DNA of 20,452 nt, from assembly GCA_021159475.1 (NCBI GenBank), contig JAGGRS010000088.1, forward strand, positions 1 through 20,452. Direction: 5' to 3'. Of the stretch, positions 6,328 through 16,147 are shown piece by piece. Positions within the stretch are counted from its first letter, which is position 1; each line of letters starts with the position of its first letter. Below the pieces are notes generated by a model. It searched no databases and was not told the origin of the DNA. It worked only from the letters and a program-made list of their open reading frames with translations. Both the position numbers and the translations under genes were made by a program. Source of the stretch: Candidatus Methanophagales archaeon (lineage in GTDB: Archaea; Halobacteriota; Syntropharchaeia; Alkanophagales; Methanospirareceae).

Positions 6328-6954
6328 TTATCTCTTACCGAACTTGCCTTCTTCTATCTCACGTAGACACATCTTCACCTTACTCGTTATCTCATTCAAC
6401 TTATCCTGTGGCACGCTCTCATGCCTTACGATTCCACTCACAATCTCTACAACTTTACCTGGCGTCTTACCCTCTTTGTGTCTCGTACTTATCCCTATTG
6501 CCTCGAAATCACCGTAGTCTACGGGGCACTGGCAGAGTACAATAACCGGTATGTTTATCCTCGCCAACACGAATCGAACCTTATAGATGAAATGTTGCTT
6601 CACATTGCCATGATTCAATAGAGCGAGCTTATGTCGCCCTATTATCTCTATCTCCTTCGGCTCCAGCCCGAATGCGACACCATGCCCGCCACCTGAGGGT
6701 GCATCTGCGGGTGTGCCATCGCCTGCATTCAATATTATCTCTCCCACGTTTATACCCCTATCCCTCAACTCTGTGGTTATTTCACATACCGGCTTTGGAA
6801 CGTGCCTGTAACCGGGTGACATCGCAATATTTATCACATCGTTCTCCAACGCTTTCGCGAATGTCCCCCGCTGTGCAAAACCTCCACCCAGTCCAAGCCC
6901 CTGACCTCTTCTGCATGCCACCAGCCGGGTCTCTCTACCCACTCCTGCTGCCAT
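6328..6954 (-). CDS. mcrC: Methyl-coenzyme M reductase operon protein C (McrC), MCR activation factor
   Basis: A 208-residue protein, close to the usual 200 of McrC. Seen: the glycine-rich N-terminus GQGLGLGGGFAQRGTFA (17-33), the highly characteristic LNAGDGTPADAPSGGGHGV (75-93), the LLNHGNVKQHF segment (112-122), and a CxC (C141, C143). In Methanothermobacter McrC is part of the large complex that, with A2 and methanogenesis-marker proteins, reductively activates the Ni(II) F430 of MCR. In many methanogens mcrC lies inside mcrBDCGA; here it is detached from mcrBGA and instead directly follows atwA, 10 bases after its stop. GTGAG lies before the ATG. The two AtwA genes upstream and the methyltransferase downstream make this an MCR maturation operon. 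Confidence 0.93.
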   Translation of the reverse strand: MAAGVGRETRLVACRRGQGLGLGGGFAQRGTFAKALENDVINIAMSPGYRHVPKPVCEITTELRDRGINVGEIILNAGDGTPADAPSGGGHGVAFGLEPKEIEIIGRHKLALLNHGNVKQHFIYKVRFVLARINIPVIVLCQCPVDYGDFEAIGISTRHKEGKTPGKVVEIVSGIVRHESVPQDKLNEITSKVKMCLREIEEGKFGKR

Positions 6955-6964
6955 TATCTCACTC

Positions 6965-8566
6965 TTACCTCAAATCCTCTATCTTCACTATCCGCCCATT
7001 CTGCATGTGCGCGACTCTATCGCAGACCATATTAACAAAATCATGGTCATGCGATACGATAAGGAAGGTCATACCCAGATTCTCACGTGCGGCTCTTATA
7101 GAATCGGCGACGAACTTCTTCGTTATCGGGTCCATTGTTCCCGTGGGTTCATCAAGTATCGCTATCGCCGGCTCCTTCATCAATACCTGCGCAATCGCTA
7201 TCCTCTGTTTCTCACCTGCACTCAACTGAGTATGGTCCTTAGACAGGATCTCTTCCGCTTCATCTTCTGTGAATCCCACACTCTCAAGTATGAACTTCGC
7301 CTTCATTCGCGCCAGCTCCTCGGGTAACCTGACACCTATGCAGCTTGTGAGGTTCTCCAGCACCGTCTTATCCGGATACATCGTGTATTCCTGATGCAAC
7401 ATGGCAACGCGCGTGGCTGCCTGCTCACCCACCCCTGGCGTGGTCGCGCCCCATGCAATCCATACTCCGGTCTCCGCAACTCGCCCCACTTCTATCCATT
7501 TATCGCCCGCTCTTATCTTGACCGAACCGCCTGTTAACGGGTCTATCTGCGCTATAATACGAGCCAGACTCGTCTTCCCCGCTCCACTTTTACCCAAAAG
7601 CCCAAATATCTCATTCTCATATATCGTGAGTGAGACATCATCTACCGCCTTCACCATCCCGCGCCAGACGGAATAGTAATACTTCTTGCAATGCTCAATC
7701 TTTATCTTCGGCTCACCGACCTTCACATACTCCTCGCGCTCTATCTTGCCCACCTGCTTCTCAAAATCCGCCACTACCTGCTTCGAATCACCGTATTCCA
7801 CCACCTCACCGTGGTCGAGCCATAAAGTCTTCTCGGTTAGCTCTTCAATAACATAAGGCCAGTGGGAGGTGACCACCATTGTCATGCCACCGTGTGTGCT
7901 CTCCTTAAGTGCTTTATGCACCAGTTTCGCAGTCTCGAAATCGAGTGTGCCGGTGGGCTCATCAGCCAGGAGCAGCATGGGGTCCAATGCGAGTTGCCTT
8001 GCCAGCACCACTCGCTGCTTCTCTCCTCCACTGAGGTTCGCGGCGGGGAAAGTCACACGATGCAGCATCTTCACCGCCTTCAGGAGCTCATACGCACGTC
8101 TGAACCGCTTCGCAGGGGGGTAATTCCTGCTCTCCAGTGCCTGTAAGACATTATACATCACCGTATCATCGCTGTATAGCCCAAAAGTCCGCTGCAACAT
8201 GATAGCAACGCCTCTCTTCACCTTCTTACGCCCCTCTTTGTCCTTCCAGTAATTCACTTCCTTCAACTCCAGCTTCTCATTGCATTTACTGCATGGCTCC
8301 CCGACTCTGCTCGGTGATGTTACCCAACCGCATGAGGGGCACATAGCCACTCTGAAGATTATCTCACCAGAAGTGGGTGCATACTCCTCACTGCCACGGA
8401 GCATGTGAAGCAAGACCGACTTCCCTGCTCCGCTCCTGCCGAGCAACCCGAGCGATTCCCCTTCTCTTATCTCCACACTCACATTCTTCAATGCTTCTTT
8501 GCCGTCGAATGTCTTACAGACATCGCGGACTATCACAAACGGTTCCTCCCCTTCTACTTCACTCAT
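6965..8566 (-). CDS. atwA: MCR activation component A2 (AtwA), downstream copy
   Basis: A 533-residue soluble protein with two fused ABC ATPase domains and no membrane segment. Seen in NBD1: Walker A GRSGAGKS (43-50), an inserted zinc site C76, C79, C92, C95, signature LSGGEKQ (178-184), DEPTGTLD from 202, and H235. In NBD2: Walker A GKSGAGKT (325-332), signature LSAGEKQ (448-454), DEPTGTMD from 472, and H506. The Cys4 insertion after Walker A of NBD1 and the tandem layout are typical of A2. A2 is an ATP-dependent factor of MCR reductive activation. The start is an ATG with GAGAGGT four bases upstream. It is 45 bases downstream of a second copy, about 60% identical by eye, and 10 bases upstream of mcrC. 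This copy keeps consensus residues in both ATP sites. Confidence 0.93.
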   Translation of the reverse strand: MSEVEGEEPFVIVRDVCKTFDGKEALKNVSVEIREGESLGLLGRSGAGKSVLLHMLRGSEEYAPTSGEIIFRVAMCPSCGWVTSPSRVGEPCSKCNEKLELKEVNYWKDKEGRKKVKRGVAIMLQRTFGLYSDDTVMYNVLQALESRNYPPAKRFRRAYELLKAVKMLHRVTFPAANLSGGEKQRVVLARQLALDPMLLLADEPTGTLDFETAKLVHKALKESTHGGMTMVVTSHWPYVIEELTEKTLWLDHGEVVEYGDSKQVVADFEKQVGKIEREEYVKVGEPKIKIEHCKKYYYSVWRGMVKAVDDVSLTIYENEIFGLLGKSGAGKTSLARIIAQIDPLTGGSVKIRAGDKWIEVGRVAETGVWIAWGATTPGVGEQAATRVAMLHQEYTMYPDKTVLENLTSCIGVRLPEELARMKAKFILESVGFTEDEAEEILSKDHTQLSAGEKQRIAIAQVLMKEPAIAILDEPTGTMDPITKKFVADSIRAARENLGMTFLIVSHDHDFVNMVCDRVAHMQNGRIVKIEDLR

Positions 8567-8611
8567 TTTACCTCTCTTCTTTTCCTATAATTTATGACCA
8601 TGAAAATATAT

Positions 8612-10213
8612 CTAACCAGCTCTCAAGTCCTCTATCTTCGTTATTTTGCCCGCTTTCATATACGCTATCCTGTCACATACCTTCTTCGCAAAGTCTAAAT
8701 CGTGTGTCACTATCACGAATGTGATGCCAAGGTTCTCCCTCGCCTTCAATATCGTCTCAGCCACGTATTTCTTCGTCACCGGGTCCATCGTCCCTGTGGG
8801 CTCATCAAGCACTGCTATCTCCGGCTCTTTCATCAATACCTGCGCGATAAGTATCCTCTGACGTTCTCCCACGCTCAACTCAAGATGCGTCTTTGGTAAT
8901 ATCTCTTCTATCTCATCATCGCTAAATCCCACTCCTTTCAGCATGAATCTCACTTTCATCTGTGCGAGCTCCTCTGGCATATCAAGACCTATACCATGCG
9001 TGAGGTTCTCCCAGACCGTGAGACCGGGAATGAGCGAGTATTCCTGGTGCAATACACCCACAAAATGCGCTCTCCAATCTGTTGTACCACCCATAATCTC
9101 CCCACCCGGTCCTATAAATGTGTCAACGTCGGCTTTTGATGCCTCTATCCATCTATCACCACTCCGCACCCACGCTCCACCGTCTGTACCCGGGTCTAAA
9201 TGGCTCACAATCCGCATTAAGCTCGTCTTACCCGCTCCACTATGCCCCACTATCCCGAATATCTCATTCTCGTATACAACAAAAGAGACGCCATCAACCG
9301 CCTTTACCACACCCCGTGATGCGGAATAGTAATACTTCTTCAGGTTCTCCACTCTTATCTTCGGCTCTCCGAACTTCTTGAACTCACCCCGCTCTACTTC
9401 GCCCACTTCTTTCTCAAAATCGCTCACCACCTGCTCTGTATCACCGTATGAAACGAGCTCGCCATTATCAAGCCACGCCGTCTTCTCCGTCAACTCTCTA
9501 ATCACGTAAGGCCAGTGCGAAGTGACGAGTAATGTGGTTCCACCTTTTGTGCTATCTATCAATGCGCGGTGCACGACGCGAGCGGTTTCATGGTCAAGAG
9601 TTCCAGTAGGCTCGTCAGCCAGTAGCAGAATGGGTTCCAGGGCTAACTGTCTTGCAAGCACCATCCGCTGTTTCTCGCCGCCACTGAGGTCCCTTGTATC
9701 AGGGAAGTTAACACGGTGCAGCATCTTCACCGCGCCCAGTAGCTCATACACACGCTTCATCCTCTTGCTCTTCGGGTAACCCGCCCGGTCAAGCGCCTCC
9801 AGGACATTCCACACAACTGACTCATCACTATACAGGGCGAAACTCCGCTGTAACATGATGGCGATTGCGCCCTTCAATAATTTCCGCATTCGCTTATCCT
9901 TCCAGAAGTTCACTTCCCTCAACTCATACTCCGCTCCACACTTGTTACACGGAGTGCCCACCTTGCTCGGTCCACTTATCCATGAACACGAGGGGCACAT
10001 CGCCACCCTATAAATAATCTCGCCACTATCTGGTGCATACTCCTCCGTTCCCCTGAGCATACGCAATAATACCGATTTCCCTGAGCCACTCTTACCAAGA
10101 AGCCCCAAAGGCTCCAGCTCTCTTATATCCAGGCTCACATTCTTCAACGCCGGCTTGCCATTGAACTCCTTACTCACATTCCTGACTTTAATGAATATCT
10201 CGTCCTCCCCCAT
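8612..10213 (-). CDS. atwA: MCR activation component A2 (AtwA), upstream copy
   Basis: Also 533 residues, colinear with its neighbour and about 60% identical by eye. NBD1: Walker A GKSGSGKS (40-47), zinc site C73, C76, C89, C92, signature LSGGEKQ (176-182), DEPTGTLD from 200, H233. NBD2: Walker A GHSGAGKT (323-330), signature LSVGERQ (446-452), DEPTGTMD from 470, H504. The two copies differ most at about 355-385, before the second Q-loop, and in the second signature (SVGERQ against SAGEKQ), so they are diverged paralogues rather than a recent duplication. The ATG is directly preceded by AAAGGAG with no spacer, which is unusual; a leader starting near 10235 is suggested by a TATA-like element at 10256-10265. 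It is probably the first gene of atwA-atwA-mcrC-methyltransferase. Confidence 0.91.
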   Translation of the reverse strand: MGEDEIFIKVRNVSKEFNGKPALKNVSLDIRELEPLGLLGKSGSGKSVLLRMLRGTEEYAPDSGEIIYRVAMCPSCSWISGPSKVGTPCNKCGAEYELREVNFWKDKRMRKLLKGAIAIMLQRSFALYSDESVVWNVLEALDRAGYPKSKRMKRVYELLGAVKMLHRVNFPDTRDLSGGEKQRMVLARQLALEPILLLADEPTGTLDHETARVVHRALIDSTKGGTTLLVTSHWPYVIRELTEKTAWLDNGELVSYGDTEQVVSDFEKEVGEVERGEFKKFGEPKIRVENLKKYYYSASRGVVKAVDGVSFVVYENEIFGIVGHSGAGKTSLMRIVSHLDPGTDGGAWVRSGDRWIEASKADVDTFIGPGGEIMGGTTDWRAHFVGVLHQEYSLIPGLTVWENLTHGIGLDMPEELAQMKVRFMLKGVGFSDDEIEEILPKTHLELSVGERQRILIAQVLMKEPEIAVLDEPTGTMDPVTKKYVAETILKARENLGITFVIVTHDLDFAKKVCDRIAYMKAGKITKIEDLRAG

Positions 10214-10255
10214 CTCCTTTACACTTTCACTTTCTCTACATCACATCTAAACATC

Positions 10256-10283
10256 TATTAAATTATTCTCCTCATTAAAAAAA
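10256..10283 (-). promoter_or_regulatory. Putative terminator and promoter between the 122-residue gene and the atwA operon
   Basis: In the 84-base gap 10214-10297 the minus strand carries a run of seven T (10277-10283), a likely U-tract terminator for the upstream operon. It is followed by TAATTTAATA (10256-10265), a TATA-like element about 47 bases before the atwA ATG, predicting a leader of roughly 20 bases. Confidence 0.4.
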
Positions 10284-10297
10284 CTTTCTATATTTTT

Positions 10298-10666
10298 TCA
10301 GGTTCGCTTCTTGAGCACCATTATATCAGGGCGGGGAGCAGCCTTTGAACCCGCAAATTCGCGCTTGCAACGTGGACATAGTTGTCTTGCGGTGAGCGTT
10401 ACGACCTCATCCGAGCCAGGTAATTTCCTCGCATAGATGAACTCGGGCTCCACACCCACTGACCTGCTTATATCCTCCAGTATCGCGCTTATCTTATCCC
10501 TGAATACCACCACGTCATCGCTCTTCAGTCCTCTCAGATCGGCAGCGAAGCCAGTGCAGCCACATACCATCCCGAATACCTTCGCCTCAGGGACGAAGAT
10601 ATTACCTAAGAGTGCTCTCAATTCATCCTCCAGTCTCTTCCTGCCCGCGATTATCTCCTCATTCAT
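10298..10666 (-). CDS. Uncharacterised 122-residue protein with CxC and CxxC metal-site motifs
   Basis: I do not recognise the family. Seen: a helical N-terminus (1-22), a strand leading into the CxC motif VCGCTGF (34-40), a central mixed segment with LRGLKSDDVVVF (44-55), and a C-terminal knuckle LCPRCKREF (96-104). C35, C37, C97 and C100 together could form a four-Cys zinc or Fe-S site. There is no signal peptide or membrane helix. The gene is 25 bases downstream of the U32 gene pair with GGTGAAAGG before its ATG, so it is likely the third gene of that operon; the atwA operon follows 84 bases on. It could be a metal-cofactor or subunit partner of the U32 proteins or an MCR activation accessory; both are inference. 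Confidence 0.75.
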   Translation of the reverse strand: MNEEIIAGRKRLEDELRALLGNIFVPEAKVFGMVCGCTGFAADLRGLKSDDVVVFRDKISAILEDISRSVGVEPEFIYARKLPGSDEVVTLTARQLCPRCKREFAGSKAAPRPDIMVLKKRT

Positions 10667-10691
10667 CGCCTTTCACCCCTACCCCCGGCTC

Positions 10692-11699
10692 TCATTTCTT
10701 CACGCTCAACACCATGCTCGTCACTTCATCACAATATCGGCAGGTATCGCACATCTTATTACAGCTCTTCCACTGGTTTATACACCCTTCAAGCTTCTTA
10801 TTATCAATATAAAACATATAACGGAGCTCAGAGGGGCAATCCAGGAGTTCAAGCAGGTTACCCTCGTATGACCTCCGCGAATATGCATCCATACAGGCTG
10901 TTATCCACCCCACTGCATTTGCGCGCCCCGCTATCTTAAAATCTTCTATCCCTATTCTCTCGTATTCCACGATGTCCTCCGGTCTTATCCATGGTGACCT
11001 GATGAGCTGTGAAGGGTCACGAACCCTTATGGATATACACTTATCGAAGTAATAATCACCGAAGGTGTTCAGTGGCTGTGCGCCTGCACCTGAAGCGGCA
11101 GTTATATGCGAGAAGAGGTTGAAGTGTGCATACCGAAACGGGCATTTGTAAAGGCAGCCCTCGTTCACTATCACCCTGATGTCACAGTTCACCGCTCTCA
11201 TTATAGCCTCCAGCGTATCAAAATCGCGGTTTATGTTCGTATCCACCGTGATTCTATCAGCGCCAATCGCCTCATAGAACTCCGCTCGCTGTGGCGAATC
11301 GACATGAGATACGCAGGATATGACGGTTTCCATCGGGAAATCCCTCAGCAGTTCCACTAAATATGGCTCCGCCACCGTGACACCGTCCACACCTGCCTTG
11401 TTCAGTTCCTCAAAATACCATTCAAAGAGCTTGTAGCCCTCGAAGGTGAGGTGGTAGCCACCCAGGCAGGATGGATTCATCACTATATTTAACTTGATGC
11501 CATGTTGATGTGCATACTCGGTCTGTTCCCTTATCTCTTCTATAAGTGCGGCATGCAGCGTCGCTCTCCCGCTACCCATCACCTGCGGTGAGCCCGCCAT
11601 ATAAACTTCATCCACATCTGCTAAATGCTTCTCCTCTTTATACCCTATTATCTCCTTCAACCCGTCGAAATGCCCGGGATGTGGAACTATCAGTCTCAT
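10692..11699 (-). CDS. U32-family protein (UbiU/RlhA/TrhP superfamily), copy 1
   Basis: A 335-residue protein of the U32 family, historically called peptidase U32. Characterised members (UbiU/UbiV, RlhA, TrhP) act in oxygen-independent hydroxylation of quinones, rRNA or tRNA; several bind a 4Fe-4S cluster. Seen: a TIM-barrel-like series of strands and helices, the U32-type Cys segment GCLYKCPFRYAHFN (181-194) with C182 and C186, a third C221 in YFDKC, and an unusual C-terminal Cys cluster C313, C317, C320, C323 (C-x3-C-x2-C-x2-C). It begins one base after the stop of a paralogue about 70% identical by eye (TGAAATG), so the pair is co-translated. Substrate unknown. The location between Cdc48 and MCR activation genes is suggestive but not proof of a link to MCR. 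Confidence 0.85.
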   Translation of the reverse strand: MRLIVPHPGHFDGLKEIIGYKEEKHLADVDEVYMAGSPQVMGSGRATLHAALIEEIREQTEYAHQHGIKLNIVMNPSCLGGYHLTFEGYKLFEWYFEELNKAGVDGVTVAEPYLVELLRDFPMETVISCVSHVDSPQRAEFYEAIGADRITVDTNINRDFDTLEAIMRAVNCDIRVIVNEGCLYKCPFRYAHFNLFSHITAASGAGAQPLNTFGDYYFDKCISIRVRDPSQLIRSPWIRPEDIVEYERIGIEDFKIAGRANAVGWITACMDAYSRRSYEGNLLELLDCPSELRYMFYIDNKKLEGCINQWKSCNKMCDTCRYCDEVTSMVLSVKK

Positions 11700-11700
11700 T

Positions 11701-12702
11701 TCACTTGATGGTGCTCAATACCTCCGCTGTGAGTTTATCGCAATAGCCACATTCGTGACAATGCTTATCGCACTTCTTCCACTGCTCTATACTACCTTCA
11801 AGCTTCTTATTGTCAATATAGAAGACATAACGGAGCATCTGAGGGCAATCCAGGAGTTCAAGTAGGTTACCATCATACGACCTTCGGGAATATACACGCA
11901 TGCAGTTTATTATCCAGTTCACTGCCTTCGTCCTGCCTGAGAGTTTAAAGCTATTTATCCCGATAGCCTCGTATTCCCTCAGGTCTTCGGGTCTTATCCA
12001 TGCAGACTTGATAATCTGCGTCGGGTCTCTCAAGCGGATATTAATGCACTTGTCAAAATAGAAATCGGGAGCGAAGAGCGGCGTTCTCGGCTGATTCAAG
12101 CTGCTGAGATGCGATGCGAGATTGTAATGAGAATATCGAAACGGGCATTTGTAAAGGCAGCCCTCGTTCACTATCACCCTGATGTCGCAGTTCACCGCTT
12201 TCACCATCGCCTCCAGCGTAGGGAAATGGCGGTTTATATTCGTATCCACAGTTATCACATCAGCGCCGAGTTCCTCAAAGAACCGTGCACGCTGTGGCGC
12301 ATCCACATAAGCCAAACAGGATACAATCGTCTTCATCGGGAATTCACGCAGTAACTCCACGAGATAGGGCTCGGCAACTATAACGCCATCTACGCACGCT
12401 TTGTTCAATTCCTCAAGATACCATTCAAACATCTTGTAGCCCTCGAAGGTCAGATGATGCCCACCGGTGCATGGCGAATTCAGAGCGATGTTCATCTTGA
12501 TGCCATGCTGATGTGCATATTCAGTCTGTTCCCTGATCTCGTCAATAAGTGGTGCGTGGAGCACCCCCCTTCCACTGCCCATCACCTCCGGCGAGCCACC
12601 CATATAGACCTCTTCTACTGCATTCAGACTTTCCGATTCTTTAACCTCTATTATCTCCTTCAATGCGTCGAAATGACCGGGATGCGGAACCATCAATCGC
12701 AT
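11701..12702 (-). CDS. U32-family protein (UbiU/RlhA/TrhP superfamily), copy 2
   Basis: A 333-residue paralogue of the next gene, aligned over its whole length. Seen: the same N-terminal MRLMVPHPGHFDALKE start, GCLYKCPFRYSHYN (181-194) with C182 and C186, C219 in YFDKC, and the C-terminal cluster C311, C315, C318, C321. Cys 78, 129 and 172 are also shared. The main differences fall at 197-212, a likely loop near the putative Fe-S site, as expected if the two form a heterodimer with different roles like UbiU-UbiV. It is the first gene of a U32-U32-122aa operon. Its ATG lies 27 bases from a TATA box with no convincing Shine-Dalgarno, suggesting a leaderless message. Confidence 0.85.
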   Translation of the reverse strand: MRLMVPHPGHFDALKEIIEVKESESLNAVEEVYMGGSPEVMGSGRGVLHAPLIDEIREQTEYAHQHGIKMNIALNSPCTGGHHLTFEGYKMFEWYLEELNKACVDGVIVAEPYLVELLREFPMKTIVSCLAYVDAPQRARFFEELGADVITVDTNINRHFPTLEAMVKAVNCDIRVIVNEGCLYKCPFRYSHYNLASHLSSLNQPRTPLFAPDFYFDKCINIRLRDPTQIIKSAWIRPEDLREYEAIGINSFKLSGRTKAVNWIINCMRVYSRRSYDGNLLELLDCPQMLRYVFYIDNKKLEGSIEQWKKCDKHCHECGYCDKLTAEVLSTIK

Positions 12703-12725
12703 CTTATAAGAATAGGTAATAGCAG

Positions 12726-14981
<2,256 letters not shown>

Positions 14982-14985
14982 TTAC

Positions 14986-15009
14986 AAAAAATAAAAGATA
15001 AAAGATTAT
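14986..15009 (-). terminator. U-tract terminator after the FrhB-like gene, possibly doubling as cdc48 promoter
   Basis: Just after the stop at 15014 the minus strand reads TAATCTTTTATCTTTTATTTTTTG, a series of T-runs typical of archaeal termination. The last part (about 14986-14998) also lies about 50 bases before the cdc48 ATG, where a TATA element would give a short leader carrying the strong Shine-Dalgarno. Confidence 0.5.
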
Positions 15010-15013
15010 ACCT

Positions 15014-16093
15014 TTACAGTCCTGCCTCCTCACCTCGTTTACGCTTCTTCATCGCCAGCCTCTTTATCAGCTCCAGACCCTCCGCATTTATAGCCCTTAC
15101 TTCTATATATCCACTCTCTGAGGCGCCTCTCACCATTTCATCGCCTCGTTCCGTGCGTGCGATAACGGTTGACCAGCCCTCAGCCGAGCCTACGGAGCCT
15201 ACGGAGATATCAGCCAATTCGGCGGTGAAATCCGTGCAGACCGAGCATCCATCCCCCACAAAACCCTCTAAATCTGCCAGTGAGAAGGAAATGACCTCTC
15301 CATCATCGTCATACACCAGAAGCTCTTTACCCTTTATATCAAACTTCTTCACACGCTCCAACGGAACATGCTCGTTCACGAAATCCAGTAGCTCCTCATT
15401 GTAGTTCTCGGTGCAAAACAGCCCTATCAACAATTTCACATCATCAATTCGGAGTTCATATGGCTGATTCGCATTCGCAGTCTCTGCCTTTCGCAAACCC
15501 TGTATCTGACATGGCAGACCGACAAATGCAATGGCGTTGCAGCCCTCCTCCTGCGCCTCTCTTACCCCTATGACAGAAGGATATAAGGTATACTTTGTGC
15601 CTGCACCTTCCTTCAACGCTTCGTAATCTCTCGCAACCTCCGTTCGGGGTCTCCAATCGCCATTCGCAGTAGTGAGCACCGCGCAGTCTATCGCATGTGT
15701 CTCCAGTGCATAAGCGAGTATAGAAGTAACCACACCCCCATCCTGACCCTTTTCTCTTATATCACCCTTCTTCGTGCGCGCTTCGTAGCATGCACGATAT
15801 ATACCAAGAACATCATTACCGATACTGACTTCACCAAATATCTTCTGTTCTATCTCCGCTCGTGGCATGAAGGTTCTGGGGCAGACGGTATAGCACAGTC
15901 CACAGACGGTGTCATAATCCTCAATGAAGCCCGGTTCACCATCTTCTATCCTTATCTTATCACAAAAAGCAGCACAGGTTCCACACATGCTGCATCTCCG
16001 CCTCGCTACCACCTCGCGCCTCAAATCTGAGAAGCCACGTTCTAAAAATGCTGGTAATCTCACATAGCCCCGCTCTTTCGTCTCCATCGCCAT
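15014..16093 (-). CDS. FrhB/FpoF-family coenzyme F420 oxidoreductase subunit with ferredoxin-type Fe-S motifs
   Basis: A 359-residue protein with an N-terminal ferredoxin-like part and an F420/FAD domain as in FrhB, FpoF and FqoF. Seen: CxxCxxCxxxC at C34, C37, C40, C44; CGLCYTVCP with C64, C67, C71; and the C-terminal GDGCSVCTDFTAELADISVGSVGS block typical of the family. These proteins pass electrons between F420H2 and Fe-S or flavin partners. Alone, the protein cannot be assigned to hydrogenase, Fpo, Hdr or another complex, and no partner subunit is adjacent. It is divergent from sirC-hemA across a 54-base gap with a shared TATA-like element. GGTGG precedes the ATG at 16093; a second ATG two codons in (16087) is possible. 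Role: soluble F420-dependent electron transfer, partner unknown. Confidence 0.85.
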   Translation of the reverse strand: MAMETKERGYVRLPAFLERGFSDLRREVVARRRCSMCGTCAAFCDKIRIEDGEPGFIEDYDTVCGLCYTVCPRTFMPRAEIEQKIFGEVSIGNDVLGIYRACYEARTKKGDIREKGQDGGVVTSILAYALETHAIDCAVLTTANGDWRPRTEVARDYEALKEGAGTKYTLYPSVIGVREAQEEGCNAIAFVGLPCQIQGLRKAETANANQPYELRIDDVKLLIGLFCTENYNEELLDFVNEHVPLERVKKFDIKGKELLVYDDDGEVISFSLADLEGFVGDGCSVCTDFTAELADISVGSVGSAEGWSTVIARTERGDEMVRGASESGYIEVRAINAEGLELIKRLAMKKRKRGEEAGL

Positions 16094-16110
16094 TTTATTC
16101 CACCGTTGGT

Positions 16111-16125
16111 TATATATTTAAAAAG
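16111..16125. promoter_or_regulatory. Shared divergent TATA element for sirC-hemA and the FrhB-like gene
   Basis: The sequence TATATATTTAAAAAG contains TTTAAAAA centred about 26 bases upstream of the sirC ATG on the plus strand. On the minus strand it reads TTTAAATATATA, centred 22-28 bases from the two possible starts of the FrhB-like gene. Both transcripts would be leaderless or nearly so. Confidence 0.5.
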
Positions 16126-16147
16126 TGATGAAATATAATGTTAATCT

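Noticed and set aside
12176..12250. Repeats shared between 11155-11230 and 12155-12250
   Set aside because: These are conserved coding segments of the two paralogous U32 genes, not an independent repeat element.
10692..12702. Reading the two U32 genes as true collagenase-type proteases
   Set aside because: The best-characterised relatives are Fe-S-dependent hydroxylation factors; the Cys segments are conserved and no protease catalytic motif is visible.
14986..15009. ATAAAAG direct repeats as a CRISPR-like or regulatory repeat
   Set aside because: Only two short AT-rich units occur; they are better explained as a U-tract terminator and promoter.
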